Shown here in pieces: positions 34,524 through 45,910 of a stretch of DNA of 64,000 nt. A model generated the notes under the pieces. That model did no database searches. It worked only from the letters and a program-made list of their open reading frames with translations, and had not been told where the DNA came from. The DNA lies in contig JAIUCV010000001.1 of NCBI GenBank assembly GCA_026724425.1, positions 15,792,556 to 15,856,555 of the forward strand, written 5' to 3'. This DNA is from Erythrophleum ivorense. Lineage: Eukaryota > Streptophyta > Magnoliopsida > Fabales > Fabaceae. The translations under genes and the position numbers were made by a program. Every line of letters starts with the position of its first letter. The stretch's first letter is position 1.

Positions 34524-37500
34524 ATGAGAGTTTCACCGTGGAACCAGTACCAGTTGGTGGACGAAGAAACTGACCCTGAGCTCCAGCTGGCTTCCACAAA
34601 GAATCGTCTTTCCCGGAGGTGCGCCTCATTTGTTTGCTTTGGTCGCGCTTCTGCAGGCCTTGACACTAAATCTCCTCTTAAAGTGGGTCCTGCCCAACAG
34701 CAAGATGTCTCACTAGGGCTGCCAGTTTCTGACAAGGGAGAGGATCAGGATCCTACTGCTCATCTTGATGATGACAATGATACAACAAAGATTGCTCTTA
34801 AAAGTAGCCTAAAGAGGCCACTAAATAATAAATCAGTTCCTCCTGAGGTGACTAATGAGCAGGATGCACCAGGTGGGAAGGGGAGTCATGCTTCTTGTCC
34901 AGCAGAGAGAAGGAAAGTGCAATGGACAGATGCTTGTGGGAGTGAGCTTGTTGAGATTCGAGAATTTGAACCCAGGTACTTTAGTTTTTAAATTTTATAT
35001 AGTCTTTTATAAAAGGAGATTTATCCCAGTTATTTTGCAAAGCAAGTGACCAATTTTTCTTTTCTATCTTTTTCTCAATTTTCTTTCCGTTAGCCTTTAT
35101 CAGGTTTTCTGATTAGAAACACTTGGGGCTTTGTTTTGGGTGAGTGATATACAGTGAATCACATAAATCTATGACAGCTTTCTCTTTTTTTTTTTTCCTC
35201 CCTTTTAAAGGAAAGTTTGTTTAGAAGTGCAACATTTATTATCATTTAATGAGGTAATAAGCTTGTAGAAATTTGGCGGCTGAGTTGAGTTAGAATGATT
35301 TGCAATTATGCTGGATGAAATTTCGTTTCTGCATAGAGCAAGTGCATATATGGCTTCTCTTCCACAGCTCTTCTGTCCACCTTGGAAAAGTAAATACTAA
35401 ATAAAAATTTTCTAGGCCTTGAATTCAAGTTTGCCTGGAAAAGTGAATGGATAAAGACAGGCTCAAATAATATTGCAGGTGTGCAAATATCCAAGAAAAT
35501 TGGAACCATAATCGCTCTTTAAGATTTTCACATAGATTACAGGCCTTAAGAGCTTTTTGTTCTTCTCATTTTAATTGCTATTAAGTCCAATGGGTACTAC
35601 TTTTGTTTCCTGAAGCTAGTTAAGAGTTTGGCAAAACCTAATCAACTGTCAAGTTGGAATCAAAACAGATACATTATTGCTCAGGCTGTTCAAGAGAATA
35701 GTGTGACTATACGCAAGACTGAAATTTGCTTATTGTTCAAGTTGGTAATTCTTGTCTCATGATAAGTTGGAAGGTATGAGGCTCCAAGCCCCTATCATGT
35801 ACTCTCACCAATTTTAACATATCGATGAATATTAGGAACTTCACTTTCTATTTTTGGATGAAAGAAGACAATTTTTTAGAGAGAGAACACTTTATTAAAC
35901 AATAGTTTGGTAATCCCTTAGATGCAAGGTAAAGTCAGTATAGGGCCTATAATGGAGGCATGGATTTTGGTGAAAATTGATCCCTTGCTCTCCCTCTAGG
36001 CCTCCATTTGTTTATTTTTCCTTGGAAAGTCATTGGCCTCCCTTCTTCTTCATGGAATTAGTGTTTTGTTTTTTCCTTCTGTCCATTATCATAGACTTAT
36101 AATCTGTAGAGAATAGGATTTTAACAATTCTCATTGAGCCAATTAATGTTTGAGAAAGAATGAAAATCTTATGTGTGATTTAATAAAACTTAAATAAATT
36201 AAGTAAAGGTAGATTTTATCTATTGAGATTAATATGTATGTATACAAGTGAGTTTGAATGTAGTAAAGGTATGTAGGTGTCAGTGATAAGAATTGTAATT
36301 GTATATGAATGGTTTGGTGCAGAGGTCTATTTGATTTTAAAAAATATGATGTTAACCGATTTCATCTCTCCCTTTTGGGTGTTGTGGGCCTGTGGGTATA
36401 ATTAATAGAAGAAGATGGCCCGCTCCTGTTGTAGGATAGGAAACCTCGCAAAATTCTTTGGGAAGTTTTGGTTTTGTTTTGGATCAACTTCTGGTGGAAT
36501 ATTTAAGAGGTTTTGGAATGAGTAGGAAGGGATGGTTTCATGGCAATATGCCCTTTTTAATTCTGTCTTTAACTGAAGAATTGCTTGATTAAAGGATAAA
36601 TTTCCATCACTGGAGCTCTTATGGGACATAAAGTGTTCTTCCTGGCTTTACTATGGTATTTATGCAGGGCTGGAAGGCTTTGTTGTGTTGATGTGTTTTC
36701 CCCTTTTTAGTTGGTTTTTGTAATGGCCTTTTATAAGAGGATGCCTTCTTCTCGGCTGTCCCTTTTTCCTTGCTGATAAAAATTTTTCTTTTATCTATTA
36801 GAAAAAAACGAAAAAATGAGAGATGGCACTAGTATATGCAGCTCTTCTGTTAGGCATTTATATTTGTTTCCTCTGTTTCTTAATGGCAATTACTTGAACT
36901 TCTGTAAATCTTTTAATTTCTTGTTGCTTTATCACTTTTATGGCTGCCTTATTAATTATGAATATTTAATTAATTAATAATTATATAATAATTATAATTT
37001 GCTTATTTTTCCCTCTTATGCTATTTTGTTTCTGTTCTAATGCCCAGCACTTTTATTTTTTTGGAGTCCCCCTACTTTTGATATTTTAAGAATTCCACTT
37101 TTTACGTGCAAGTTACAATACCTTCTTGCTGATAGATGATAATTCTTTTACTTCTTGAAGTCGATGTGTAGACTGTGGGCATATTTTGTGCTATTGGATT
37201 GCTGTGAAATGTAAAATAGTTGGTTTCTTGGTTTGTGAAATTAAATTGGGAAGTGGCTTTGGAATGTTACATACTATGAGTGTTGGAGAAATATGCATAT
37301 ACCCACAGTGGCATGATATGCTTATCTAAGATCTGTCACATTTTGTAAAGTGCGATACACTCAGAGATGGAATTTATGCTCCAAATTTTGAAAAGATACA
37401 CATAGAGTTTGGAAAGAAATATGCATAGATTCACTTTATCATGATATGCTTATATAAGATTTGTTGCGTATTTTGTAAAGAGCAGTATGCTCAGATAGAG

Positions 37501-37840
37501 TTTGGGAAGAATGTACTCTCTACTTCACTCCACATTAGGCTTTGGCAGGTTTTTAACTCTGATTATCGCTAGAGGTGAAAACTGACAGATGGTGTTATTT
37601 ATTTATAATAATTCTGTTGCAAGACAAGACAAGTAATCGTACTTTTCTGATTAGCCATTGGTAAAGAAAGTTTCCAAAGTTCTTCATTGTCATAATACTT
37701 TCCATCTATTTTTTCTTGTTTTACCACTTTGTATTTGTTTAATGAGATGGAAATTGTCATTCATCTGCAGTGAAGTGGATGGATCAGATGATGAATTTGA
37801 TCTCGGGAATGACAGAACTTGTTCGTGTGCGATTATGTAA
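34524..37840 (+). CDS. Uncharacterised plant protein with C-terminal CaaX (CAIM) box, 173 aa, two coding exons
   Basis: Coding exons 34524-34975 and 37771-37840 are joined by a 2795-bp intron. The donor is CCCAG|GTACTT, the acceptor TCTGCAG|TGAAG, with phase 2 making Ser. The protein starts MRVSPWNQYQLVDEETDPEL, has a basic Cys-containing stretch (RLSRRCASFVCFGRAS, about 28-43) and an acidic linker (HLDDDNDTT, about 80-88). A compact conserved-looking tail reads RRKVQWTDACGSELVEIREF, then EPSEVDGSDDEFDLGN. It ends DRTCSCAIM. CAIM fits the farnesylation consensus, and the Cys two residues before it could be palmitoylated, so membrane anchoring is likely (inference). I prefer the start at 34524 because an in-frame ATG at 34419 lies before a likely splice acceptor. 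I recognise the layout as a plant-wide uncharacterised type but cannot name it. Confidence 0.85.
37280..37500. repeat. Two-copy tandem repeat in the CaaX-gene intron
   Basis: About 37280-37372 is repeated at about 37408-37500. The repeat holds 'aatatgcata', 'catgatatgcttat', 'attttgtaaag' and 'ctcagat' in the same order with a 128-130 bp offset. It lies about 270 bp before the 3' splice site. The remainder of the intron is T-rich, and the section at 36360-36800 is of unknown origin. Confidence 0.8.
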
Positions 37841-38988
37841 TTGGCTTTTAACTTAAGGATGATTTTGGACTCCACGAGGCAGCAGGTGATTCACTGCTAA
37901 CATATTTCATCACTCAACTTGAGGCAAAAGGGGCAAATGTTTTTGAATCCAACGGAGATGGCCGAGAAGGGAATTTGCCTGGGTGTTCATTTGTGTCTTT
38001 AATTGCTTGCTGCGGCTTTCAATTTTGTTCCTCTGCTTCACATCAATTTGTTGTATAATTCTTGTACCGTGTGATTTGTGCCCTTTGATTCATCATAATT
38101 TATGCTATTCTATGTTCTCATTTTTATATGGATTAACAAAATTTTAGTCCTGTGTTCTGACGATTTAGAAGAAAGTTGATATAAATGTAAGATTTTGTAA
38201 AGCTTCAGTGCTGCCTAATGACAGCTTTGTAACGTACCCCAAGTCTCCAATTGCTGTGCCTTAATGTTAGAGCAACCCAAGCTTCTGTCCTATATTTAAA
38301 CTTGGATTGTAGATAGGAGAGGAAGCTAGGATATATAATGTTATATGGAATTGAATGCACAAGAGTTGAGGACTCGCTGTAGCCTGGAGTATAGGAAATG
38401 CATTTCCCTGCAAATTGCTTGAGAATCTGTGGTCAGAAAGCCTCCTCTATGAGAAAAAATTATTGTTCTGCATCTCTCTGTTTGTTTAGAGGCTTAGTCT
38501 TTACAACTGGAAATATGAGTCCCAGTTATGTCCTAAATCTCTCAGTCAATCTGTTGAAGGTAAACGGTTTTTTCTTGGTAGCTATTCTGTGAGCAAAAAC
38601 TTAGCATATAGATTGTTCCTGCCTGAAGTTAAGGTGTATAGTTACTAAAACGGCTACTAAAAAGAAATTATCAAGAGGAATTGAATCGAAGATTTTTTTC
38701 TTTTTAAAAGCATTGTGTTCTTGTCATTTAATTCCTTTTTCAACAACTTTTATTGATAAGGGAAAGTATTTTTTTTATAAAAAAAATTAATCATATAATT
38801 TGTATGAATTTTTAATTATATATATATATATAAATAGTTCTTTAAACTTTCATTTCATTTTTAAATAGGTTCTTGCAGTGAAGATTTATCAGAATACTGT
38901 TAAGACTGAGCTGGTTTGGTTAATGAAATGCACATAGTCAATTTTAAGGTAGACTATTATTTTTCACATAAGCAATTGAGTTGGTAAA

Positions 38989-39007
38989 GGGGGGGGGGGG
39001 GCGGGGG
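38989..39007. repeat. Poly-G tract
   Basis: About 13 consecutive G followed by C and five more G, roughly 370 bp upstream of the OHP2 start codon. It could fold as a G-quadruplex on the plus strand, or could simply be a length-variable homopolymer. Confidence 0.85.
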
Positions 39008-39224
39008 TTTACCTTCCCTCATAGAATATCTTTAAATTTTATTTAGTCAGAATAATCTCAACAACTCACGCTGATTTCAATCAATTAAAAAGCGCATATA
39101 TTCGTGCCTTTAAAGCTTTCTTTCAAATCATCAGCAGCTAATAATATTCAACGGTTGGTGGTAATCTCTCTGGGTGTCATCAGGTAAACGACATGTTGAG
39201 AAGCCACCTACTAAACTTGGCCAC

Positions 39225-39233
39225 CCTTATCCA
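39225..39233. promoter_or_regulatory. Candidate light-response motif (I-box core) upstream of OHP2
   Basis: CCTTATCCA contains CTTATC, the reverse of the GATAAG I-box core found in promoters of many light-regulated nuclear photosynthesis genes. It lies about 145 bp before the OHP2 ATG, so it is either promoter or leader. The match is short and would also occur by chance. Its relevance rests on the gene it precedes. Confidence 0.3.
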
Positions 39234-39374
39234 CATCTACGCCACTTCTCTCTGATTTTGGTAAGTAACGTCAAAATCCACAAACCAATACACAACAATC
39301 TAAATACAAAAAACTAAAGATAGAACAAAATTTGAGGGACAGATAGTGGGTATCTCCACCAGGCAAAATAAAAA

Positions 39375-42300
39375 ATGTCTGTGGCATCTTCAATTCCATG
39401 TATCAAAATCTCTACTTCTTCCTCACCATCTTGTACGTCTTCATCAACTTCATCCTTTTCTCGCAAATTTTCTTCTTCCAAGCCTCATAGTGTCACTATA
39501 AGGAACTCTCAGACTGAAGGCCCTCTCAGAAGACCAGTGGCTCAACCCCTTAAACCCACACCTCCTTCTCCGCCTTCGCCGTCACCGTCTCCACCGTCAA
39601 CCACTGTGCCTCCGCCGCCGAAGGCAGCAACTATTGTCGGGGACGACAAGAATGTTATTACATTGGAGTTTCAGAGGCAAAAGGCGAAGGAGCTGCAGGA
39701 ATACTTCAAGCAGAAGAAGCTTGAGGAAGCAGACCAAGGCCCTCTGTTTGGTTTCGTTGGGAAGAATGAGGTTAACAATGGAAGGTAATGCTCTTCCAAT
39801 TGGGAGACAAACAAATTCATGTGGGTTTATGTTAATTGCTTGATTTATGTTGGTAGTACAGGTACATTGTCACCAGCTATTTGATTTAATGCCTGGGGGG
39901 TATCAGAATATTAGATTAATTTAAGCTGACTCAGTTAGAAAGCATGTTCATAGGTATTGCATACTTGTATCAATACATCATAACAATTGAAATTATTTTT
40001 GGAGAAAATTATACCAACTTTAAAAATTAAAATTCTTTTGAAGAATCAAAATTATCATTCATAGTTTTCAAAATTACTACTAAAAAAAATCTTATGATAT
40101 TAAAAAAATTATATTATAATTATAAAAAGTATAAATAATAACTTTTAGAAGTTTTAATATAAATTTTTTTTCTCTAATCTTTTAGAAAAATTTTGACTTT
40201 TAAAGCCTTCAATAAAACTTTTATTAATTTATGGTCCTTAAATAAAATTTTTTCTTATATTTAAATAGTCATGTCATGTCGTATCTGTCGGTGCTATTTT
40301 AAGTTTTAATCTAGGCCAAGAAATTGTATGGTTCTTCCTTTCAATTTCGTTACACTATGTAGTTTCCCCTCCTACGAGACCATGCTTGTGCAACAAATGT
40401 CTTAAATAATAGCAGCCCTCTATTTGATAAATTTAATTCTGTAGTTTATGACGAAAAGGAAAATGTAGATAACCAAAAAGGTAACTCATCTAAGATGATC
40501 TTTTAGCAAAATTTCCAGGAATTTTAGTCACTCTGGTGCCTGATTTACATTGGTTCGGCTTCGGGAAGTTCATGAGAATTAGAGCTAAGTCCCTTTTGTT
40601 GTCATTCCGTCCCTTAATTGGAATGGCCTTTTATTTTTATTTTTTTATTTTTTATAATTTTTATAGATGCAGGATTAAGTTATACTTTTCATCTCTGAAC
40701 TTTTACTCAATCTTCTTTAGTGATATTAAACTTTATTATTGTCCAATTTTTCCTCAAACAACATTTTCTTCCAATACAACCATTGGATTAACTCACAATA
40801 GGTTCTATACTAAATAAACATAAAATTCGGCCTATATGACTTGAATTTCAGTAAACAGCTATTGCATTTCTACTAATAATGGTCACTCCAACAGTCTCAT
40901 GTAGTCGAATTTCTTGAAGATATTTTCAAGTAAAATAAGGGAAGGGAGAAAATTAGAAATTTAGGGCAAACTCAATAGTTGAAGAAAAAATTAGAGCAAC
41001 CAAATAGAGAATGACAAGATTGAAAATTGAACTAAAAGGTGGATTTTTTTTATAAATAAATATTTGGGTCTGTAAAGGGGCAAAATTATGAACTATATAA
41101 TTCTGAGTATTTTGATTGTTGTCTTCTCTGCGGCGGAGATACCTTGAACCAATAAAATTGTCAGAGCCTATAAAACTGGGTCGTTTTAATGTGTCTTTGG
41201 AGAACAACTGATCAAGGATCAGGAAAACCAAAATATTCTCCTGCAAATGGCTAAATCTTGTTTGATTATTTGATAGTAGTTCCAGTTATCATAGAAAGGT
41301 GGGCAAGCATAACTCATTTACATTTTCAGATGCTGCAATTCTGGAACTGCAGCATATGGGCCCTTCTCATTTGACAAACAAATCACCTGGTATATATGAC
41401 GCAGGGGTATCAATCCCGAAGCAATAGGGGATTCATGTCCGATCAAATAGTTTTTTCCTCCTATAATTTGACTGATACCTTCAAATTTAATTTAAATGGT
41501 CAAATTTTTAATTTTTTAATTTAATTTTTTTGAATTTCAACATTATTATTATTATTTAATTTAAAGGATATAAATGTAAAATAAAGACATTTTTTTTTAC
41601 TCTTATCAAATAGTTTCAAAATAAAAAAACTAGATGATTGAGTTTAAAATAAAAAAATTAAAATTTAGATAGTTCAGATTTAATTTGGATAATTTACCTC
41701 TGCTGGAATATCGAGAGATTCAGGTACCATGCGATTACTCTATATTGCATTACCAGGGACTTATAAACTATGGGAAACAAGTTTTTTGAAACCCTTCGGA
41801 TGCTCCTAATGAATTTAGAGCCCGTTTGTTTAAATTTTTTTTAAAGATAAATCACTTTTTTATTTTAAAAAAATACTTTTATAAAACTTTAAGATGTTTG
41901 TTTAAGATTTTAAAAATAATCAAAATCTAAAAAAAATCAAATTTTTAATTATTTAAAAAAATTATTGTAATTAGCTTCTTAAAATTAAAAGTCGCTTTTT
42001 AAATAAAACGTACTTTTTACGGTTGTAATCAAACATTAATAATTTTTATTTTTTATAAAAATCTCTAAATGATAAATTACTTTTTTAATTATACTATAAA
42101 TCACTTTTTTCTTAAGCTCAAACAAATGGACCCTTAGTTTCATGTCTCAACTCCTGAGCTTTTGCAGACTCCATTGAAAGAAGCCTTTCGATTCACTTAA
42201 TTCATGGCCTTGTTTCTCAGGAGTTAGATTTCTCGTGTCAAATGCCTTGAGTCCTCGTTGTCCTTGTCTCGTATACCCATATGATTTCTCAAACTTCTTG

Positions 42301-43142
42301 CGTTGATTTGCATATCTCGTCAAAGCTTTCTTCATATCAATGTAAAGAAGAAACCTTCAACATAAACTCTGCCGAATTCATAAATGAAAGATTGCATATC
42401 AAATTTTTTTTTATGGTCATCAATTGGCAGACAGTCATTTACATAATTGTTGTGAATTCAACCAATAAAACTCACAAGTGTGGAATTAATGGTATTGTTT
42501 CTATTCTTTTATATTGATCCAGCGTATGAATACTAATATTATAAACTATTTGTCTTTACTCATTACTTTTTCCTTCAAAATGGCTAGTCGAAGGGGCCAA
42601 AATGATGCTTTGGACTTCATTTTTATGATACTGTGAAAGATTTCGATCGCAATCTATTAGAAAGATAAACCTTCTCACAGAGTGGCTTCTTTGTGTGAAG
42701 AAGAAAATGAACAGGACAATGATCTCCCTCTCCGGGAGGGAAGGCGGAAAACCCTTTTCTTTTATAAAGGTATTTTTATGCAAAATACCAGATACAGATT
42801 TTGCAGCATTCTTTGCACCTGCAATGTTAGTACTGCAGTTTATACCTGATATTCCACGCCTAAGCTCTTTCCCAAGAAGCATCTCCTCATCTTCTTATGT
42901 TCAATAATTTGTATTCTGTTGAAATTATGCCTCTAATTTCTATATTTATGCTTATTTTTTCTTTAAGTTCTACCTATTTATGTTACATTTTAATTCAGGC
43001 TTTGTAAATGGAATTTTGCTGGTACAGATGGGCAATGTTTGGTTTTGCTGTGGGAATGCTAACAGAGTATGCAACAGGCTCAGACTTTGTTGATCAAGTA
43101 AAGATCATTCTCTCGAATTTTGGGATTGTAGATTTGGAATGA
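39375..43142 (+). CDS. OHP2: ONE-HELIX PROTEIN 2, chloroplast LHC-family protein, 174 aa, two exons
   Basis: Exons 39375-39784 and 43028-43142 are joined by a 3243-bp phase-2 intron (GGAAG|GTAATG, GGTACAG|ATGGG). The protein begins MSVASSIPCIKISTSSSPSC, a Ser-rich chloroplast transit peptide of about 45 residues. Then come SQTEGPLRRP, a Pro-rich linker (about 56-85), and VITLEFQRQKAKELQEYFKQ. The single LHC helix starts at NEVNNGRWAMFGFAVGMLTE and carries the chlorophyll-binding ExxNxR motif (E132, N135, R137). It ends SNFGIVDLE. In Arabidopsis OHP2 is a thylakoid protein that works with OHP1 and HCF244 in D1 synthesis and photosystem II reaction-centre assembly. Length and order match that family throughout and I see no damage, so the gene looks functional. 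The intron sits inside the helix motif. Confidence 0.96.
41818..42133. mobile_element. Tourist-like MITE in OHP2 intron, 316 bp
   Basis: TTA (41815-41817) precedes GAGCCCGTTTGTTTAAA, and TTA (42134-42136) follows the opposite end, whose reverse complement reads GGGTCCATTTGTTTGAGC. Imperfect terminal inverted repeats with a 3-bp TTA target copy and small size identify a PIF/Harbinger-derived MITE. The interior is AT-rich ('aaaatcactttt'-type words in both orientations) without coding capacity. Confidence 0.8.
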
Positions 43143-43785
43143 AGGAAAATTATTTGGTTCACAAAAGATGGGTAGACCAAGGTAATCATAAAGAGACACT
43201 GAGCTTGTCATACATACTTTTTAAAGTATGATTCACTTCTCGTTTGCTTATGTGTTTTTCTCATGATTGGTTTGGTCTACAAATCTCTTGTAAATCTTGT
43301 CTCTCTAATAATCTATTTGGAATGAATACTTTAACATTAAATACTGTCCATAGTTCCTGTTCCCATCCTTCCAGTAAAGAATGTTGACTAATTTGTTTCA
43401 TCTTCGTTCATAGCAAGCAAGCTTTCTTCTCACACTGAAGTAATAAGAATGTGATTGTCCTTACCATTATGCTCAAGTCTTGCTAGCCAGACTTGAATGC
43501 ATTACCATTAAGGCATCAAATACCAGATGGGAGGTGTAATATTGTCATTATGGAAGCAACAAGGACTCAAATGCATGACATTTGGTCAGTATCTCAGTCG
43601 AAACCAATTAATAAAAGCATCTTCTTCTCTGGCATGTTTGTGCCCATCTTGTATTTCATGTTTGTGTTAATATATATACTTTACAACACCAGATAATTAA
43701 GAGGATAACTCTGTATTCACTCTTAAAAATATTCTTGAGAACAGTCAAATTGGATTATCAACTAGGGAGAGAACCTCCCTTTTTA
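43143..43785 (+). other. OHP2 3' UTR and downstream spacer
   Basis: The 3' UTR probably ends within about 200 bp of the stop; no perfect AATAAA signal is near. Nothing else recognisable until the LINE fragment. Confidence 0.5.
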
Positions 43786-43789
43786 GGGA

Positions 43790-44147
43790 GTGTCTACCTT
43801 GTCACTTTAACTGCGAAATGCCTTCGATTAGAGTTTGCAAAATTCTAGCCAAACTTAGTGGTTGTAAGTCAAAGCAATTGTCTTGGGCAGAAGGAATAAC
43901 GCTTATCCAACAGGTGCTTAGCAGCGTTCCTCAATATTTCATGCAGACGTCTTTGATTCCGGTCAATTCTTGTAATGAGCTGGAAGAGATTAGTAAGAAT
44001 TTGAAGTGGGGTTCTATTGATGGGAAAAATAAGACTCATTTGGTGTCTTGGGATGAAGTTTGTTTAAATATGAGACTAAATGAGCTAGTTGGTTTAACTC
44101 ATGGAGCCAAAGAGGTTGATGCAGCCTGCCAGAGTAAGAAGAAATAA
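43790..44147 (+). pseudogene. LINE ORF2 C-terminal fragment
   Basis: The open frame reads KLSGCKSKQLSWAEGITLIQ, then QVLSSVPQYFMQTSLIPVNS and KTHLVSWDEVCLNMR. This corresponds to the plant L1 text KLSGWKSKCLSFAGRVTLTQ, AVLSSIPQYFMQ and MHLVNWETVCKPK. About 110 residues remain open, which suggests a fairly young fragment. It lacks the catalytic RT core and ends at a GA-rich stretch. It lies about 650 bp downstream of OHP2. Confidence 0.88.
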
Positions 44148-44389
44148 AAGAAAAATAGAAAGTGTTAAACGAATTGGTCCGCAAGTTAGCCAATTCGTGG
44201 TCCGTTTAACTCAAAAAGTAAAGTTTTTTTTTTTAAAGTTATATGATATTATTTTATTAAATACATATATAATAAAATATTTATTTTTTAATGAAAATTT
44301 TATTATTATTTAGCTCAAAACTTTTCTTTTTGAAATTTGTTAAATTCATAAAGTAAATCATAATTTAGTTAGCCTATTTTAAAGCTAGT

Positions 44390-45190
44390 TTGTAGGTTGA
44401 CTTATTTAACCGGTAAACTAACATGAGTGGGTATGAACTTTTATTCTAAAGATAGTTTAATAAATGGACTGACCCATTTATATTTAACTAATCTCTTTGA
44501 AAGCGTTGAAATTATTGAATGAATGAGCCAACATTGCTCATTTATTATTACTAAATGCATATAAAATATATTGAATTAATTTAATTGACCCATAAAACTG
44601 ACCTACCAAAAAACTAGTTAAGAATTGATCGATAGTTTAAGGTTTAATTGGTTTTTAATCTTTTTAGAGTCTTTTTTATTTTATTTTAGATAAATATAAA
44701 AAATTAAAAACAAAATGTAATAAGAAAAAGAAGGGATTTTTAAAGAAAATAGAATATAAAATAAAGATGTGTATTATTTGTTTGTTATTATAATATATCT
44801 CCTACTAGCTTTTTTTTTATATATTAAAATGTTTGGTTAAAATTATTCTTTTTTTTTTCATCAATATTTAAAATGAATAATTATTAATATTTAAACTTTG
44901 TTAGTATTTATTTGTTGTATTAGAATTTTAATATATAAAATTTAATGTGTATATATATAATTATCACAAATTCAAGTCAAATTATTTAACTATAAACCAA
45001 TGCACCTATCAATTCAATCATCATTTGATTTTAAAATTATTGGCATGAACTTCTATTCTTAAGATAATTTAACAGATGAATTGATTCATTTATATTTAAT
45101 TTGTGATGAGTTTAAATTTAAATGAGTTAGGCCAACCCTTGATAATGCTAAAATTATTGAATGAATAAGCTAGCACAATATAATTAAGTT
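44390..45190. repeat. Direct duplication of an AT-rich block
   Basis: About 44430-44545 ('gaacttttattctaaagata', 'gacccatttatatttaact', 'gaaattattgaatgaatgag') recurs at about 45048-45170 ('gaacttctattcttaagata', 'gattcatttatatttaat', 'aaattattgaatgaataag'). The offset is about 620 bp. Between them lies AT-rich sequence. Origin unknown; possibly one old non-autonomous element present twice. Confidence 0.6.
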
Positions 45191-45669
45191 ACTATAAAAT
45201 TTATTGTAAGCTCCTTCTGTATTTAATTTAATATATTCATTATCCACTTCTAATTATTTGTGTCTAGTGGAGGGCCAAACTAATCACTCATAATAGACTT
45301 GTTTTCAAAAGAGTGAGTAATTGGTTGCAAATTGCACACAACTGGTAGATATGCATCTAAAATTGATTTTTTCTAAAGATAACAATGACATTATAATCAC
45401 TTTATGATGTTAGTTGATCGAGTACAAATTCTTTATTTTTAATTTATTGTTTTTGAATAAGCAGAGAGGCTAAAGCCTAAACAATAAAGACAAAACAAGA
45501 AATTAATCAAGCGTGAGAAAACAATGTCCTGAAAATCCACATAAAGGCAAGCAGCACGCCAAATGGAGAAGCTGTAAAGCTCCGATAGCCAAGCGGTAGA
45601 GAATGAGTAAAGTTCACCAATTAATCCGCACTGCAATTCGCTTCTCAATAAACATGAAGCAAAATAATA

Positions 45670-45910
45670 TTTCTTTCGGTTCAAAATATAAATTACCTAA
45701 GTCAAAAATTTTTGACTTAAAATGTAATTCTTTTGACAATAATTGTTTTTTATTTTTTTATAATATTCTTTATTTAATGACAATAACTGTATTGACAATA
45801 GAAATAAAGTTAAAAAGATATGGTAATATTTAAAAAATTTAAGAATATAATTAATTTTTTAAAAAAATATAAATTTATTAAAAATAACTTATATTTTAAA
45901 TCAAAAGAAA
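45670..45910. mobile_element. Stowaway-like MITE, 241 bp
   Basis: TA precedes TTTCTTTCGGTTCAAAATAT at the left. The right end read in reverse is TTTCTTTTGATTTAAAATAT, again bordered by TA. Terminal repeats of about 22-25 bp with a TA target copy and an AT-rich core fit Stowaway (mariner-derived) MITEs. The first internal bases also contain the palindrome AAGTCAAAAATTTTTGACTT. Confidence 0.75.

Larger units (their letters stand above)
37841..39374 (+). other. 3' UTR of CaaX gene and intergenic region to OHP2
   Basis: The likely 3' UTR runs from the stop codon to somewhere near 38100-38170. The sequence there is T-rich with no canonical AATAAA close by. From 38200 to 39200 I see no gene; the 64-residue open frame at 38398-38592 lacks features. 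An AT run (38790-38835) and a G tract (about 38989-39007) are present. Confidence 0.5.

Noticed and set aside
34213..34735. Minus-strand frames opposite the CaaX first exon
   Set aside because: They are shadows of the plus-strand exon, whose splice sites and C-terminus are convincing.
36402..36629. 75-codon minus-strand frame in the CaaX intron, considered as a LINE piece
   Set aside because: I could not match it to any reverse transcriptase or endonuclease block, so no element is called.
45560..45650. tRNA-like text (TAGCCAAGCGGTAGAG) that resembles a D-arm or pol III A box
   Set aside because: No matching acceptor stem, anticodon arm or T-arm (GGTTCGA) follows at the right distance, so neither a tRNA nor a SINE is supported.
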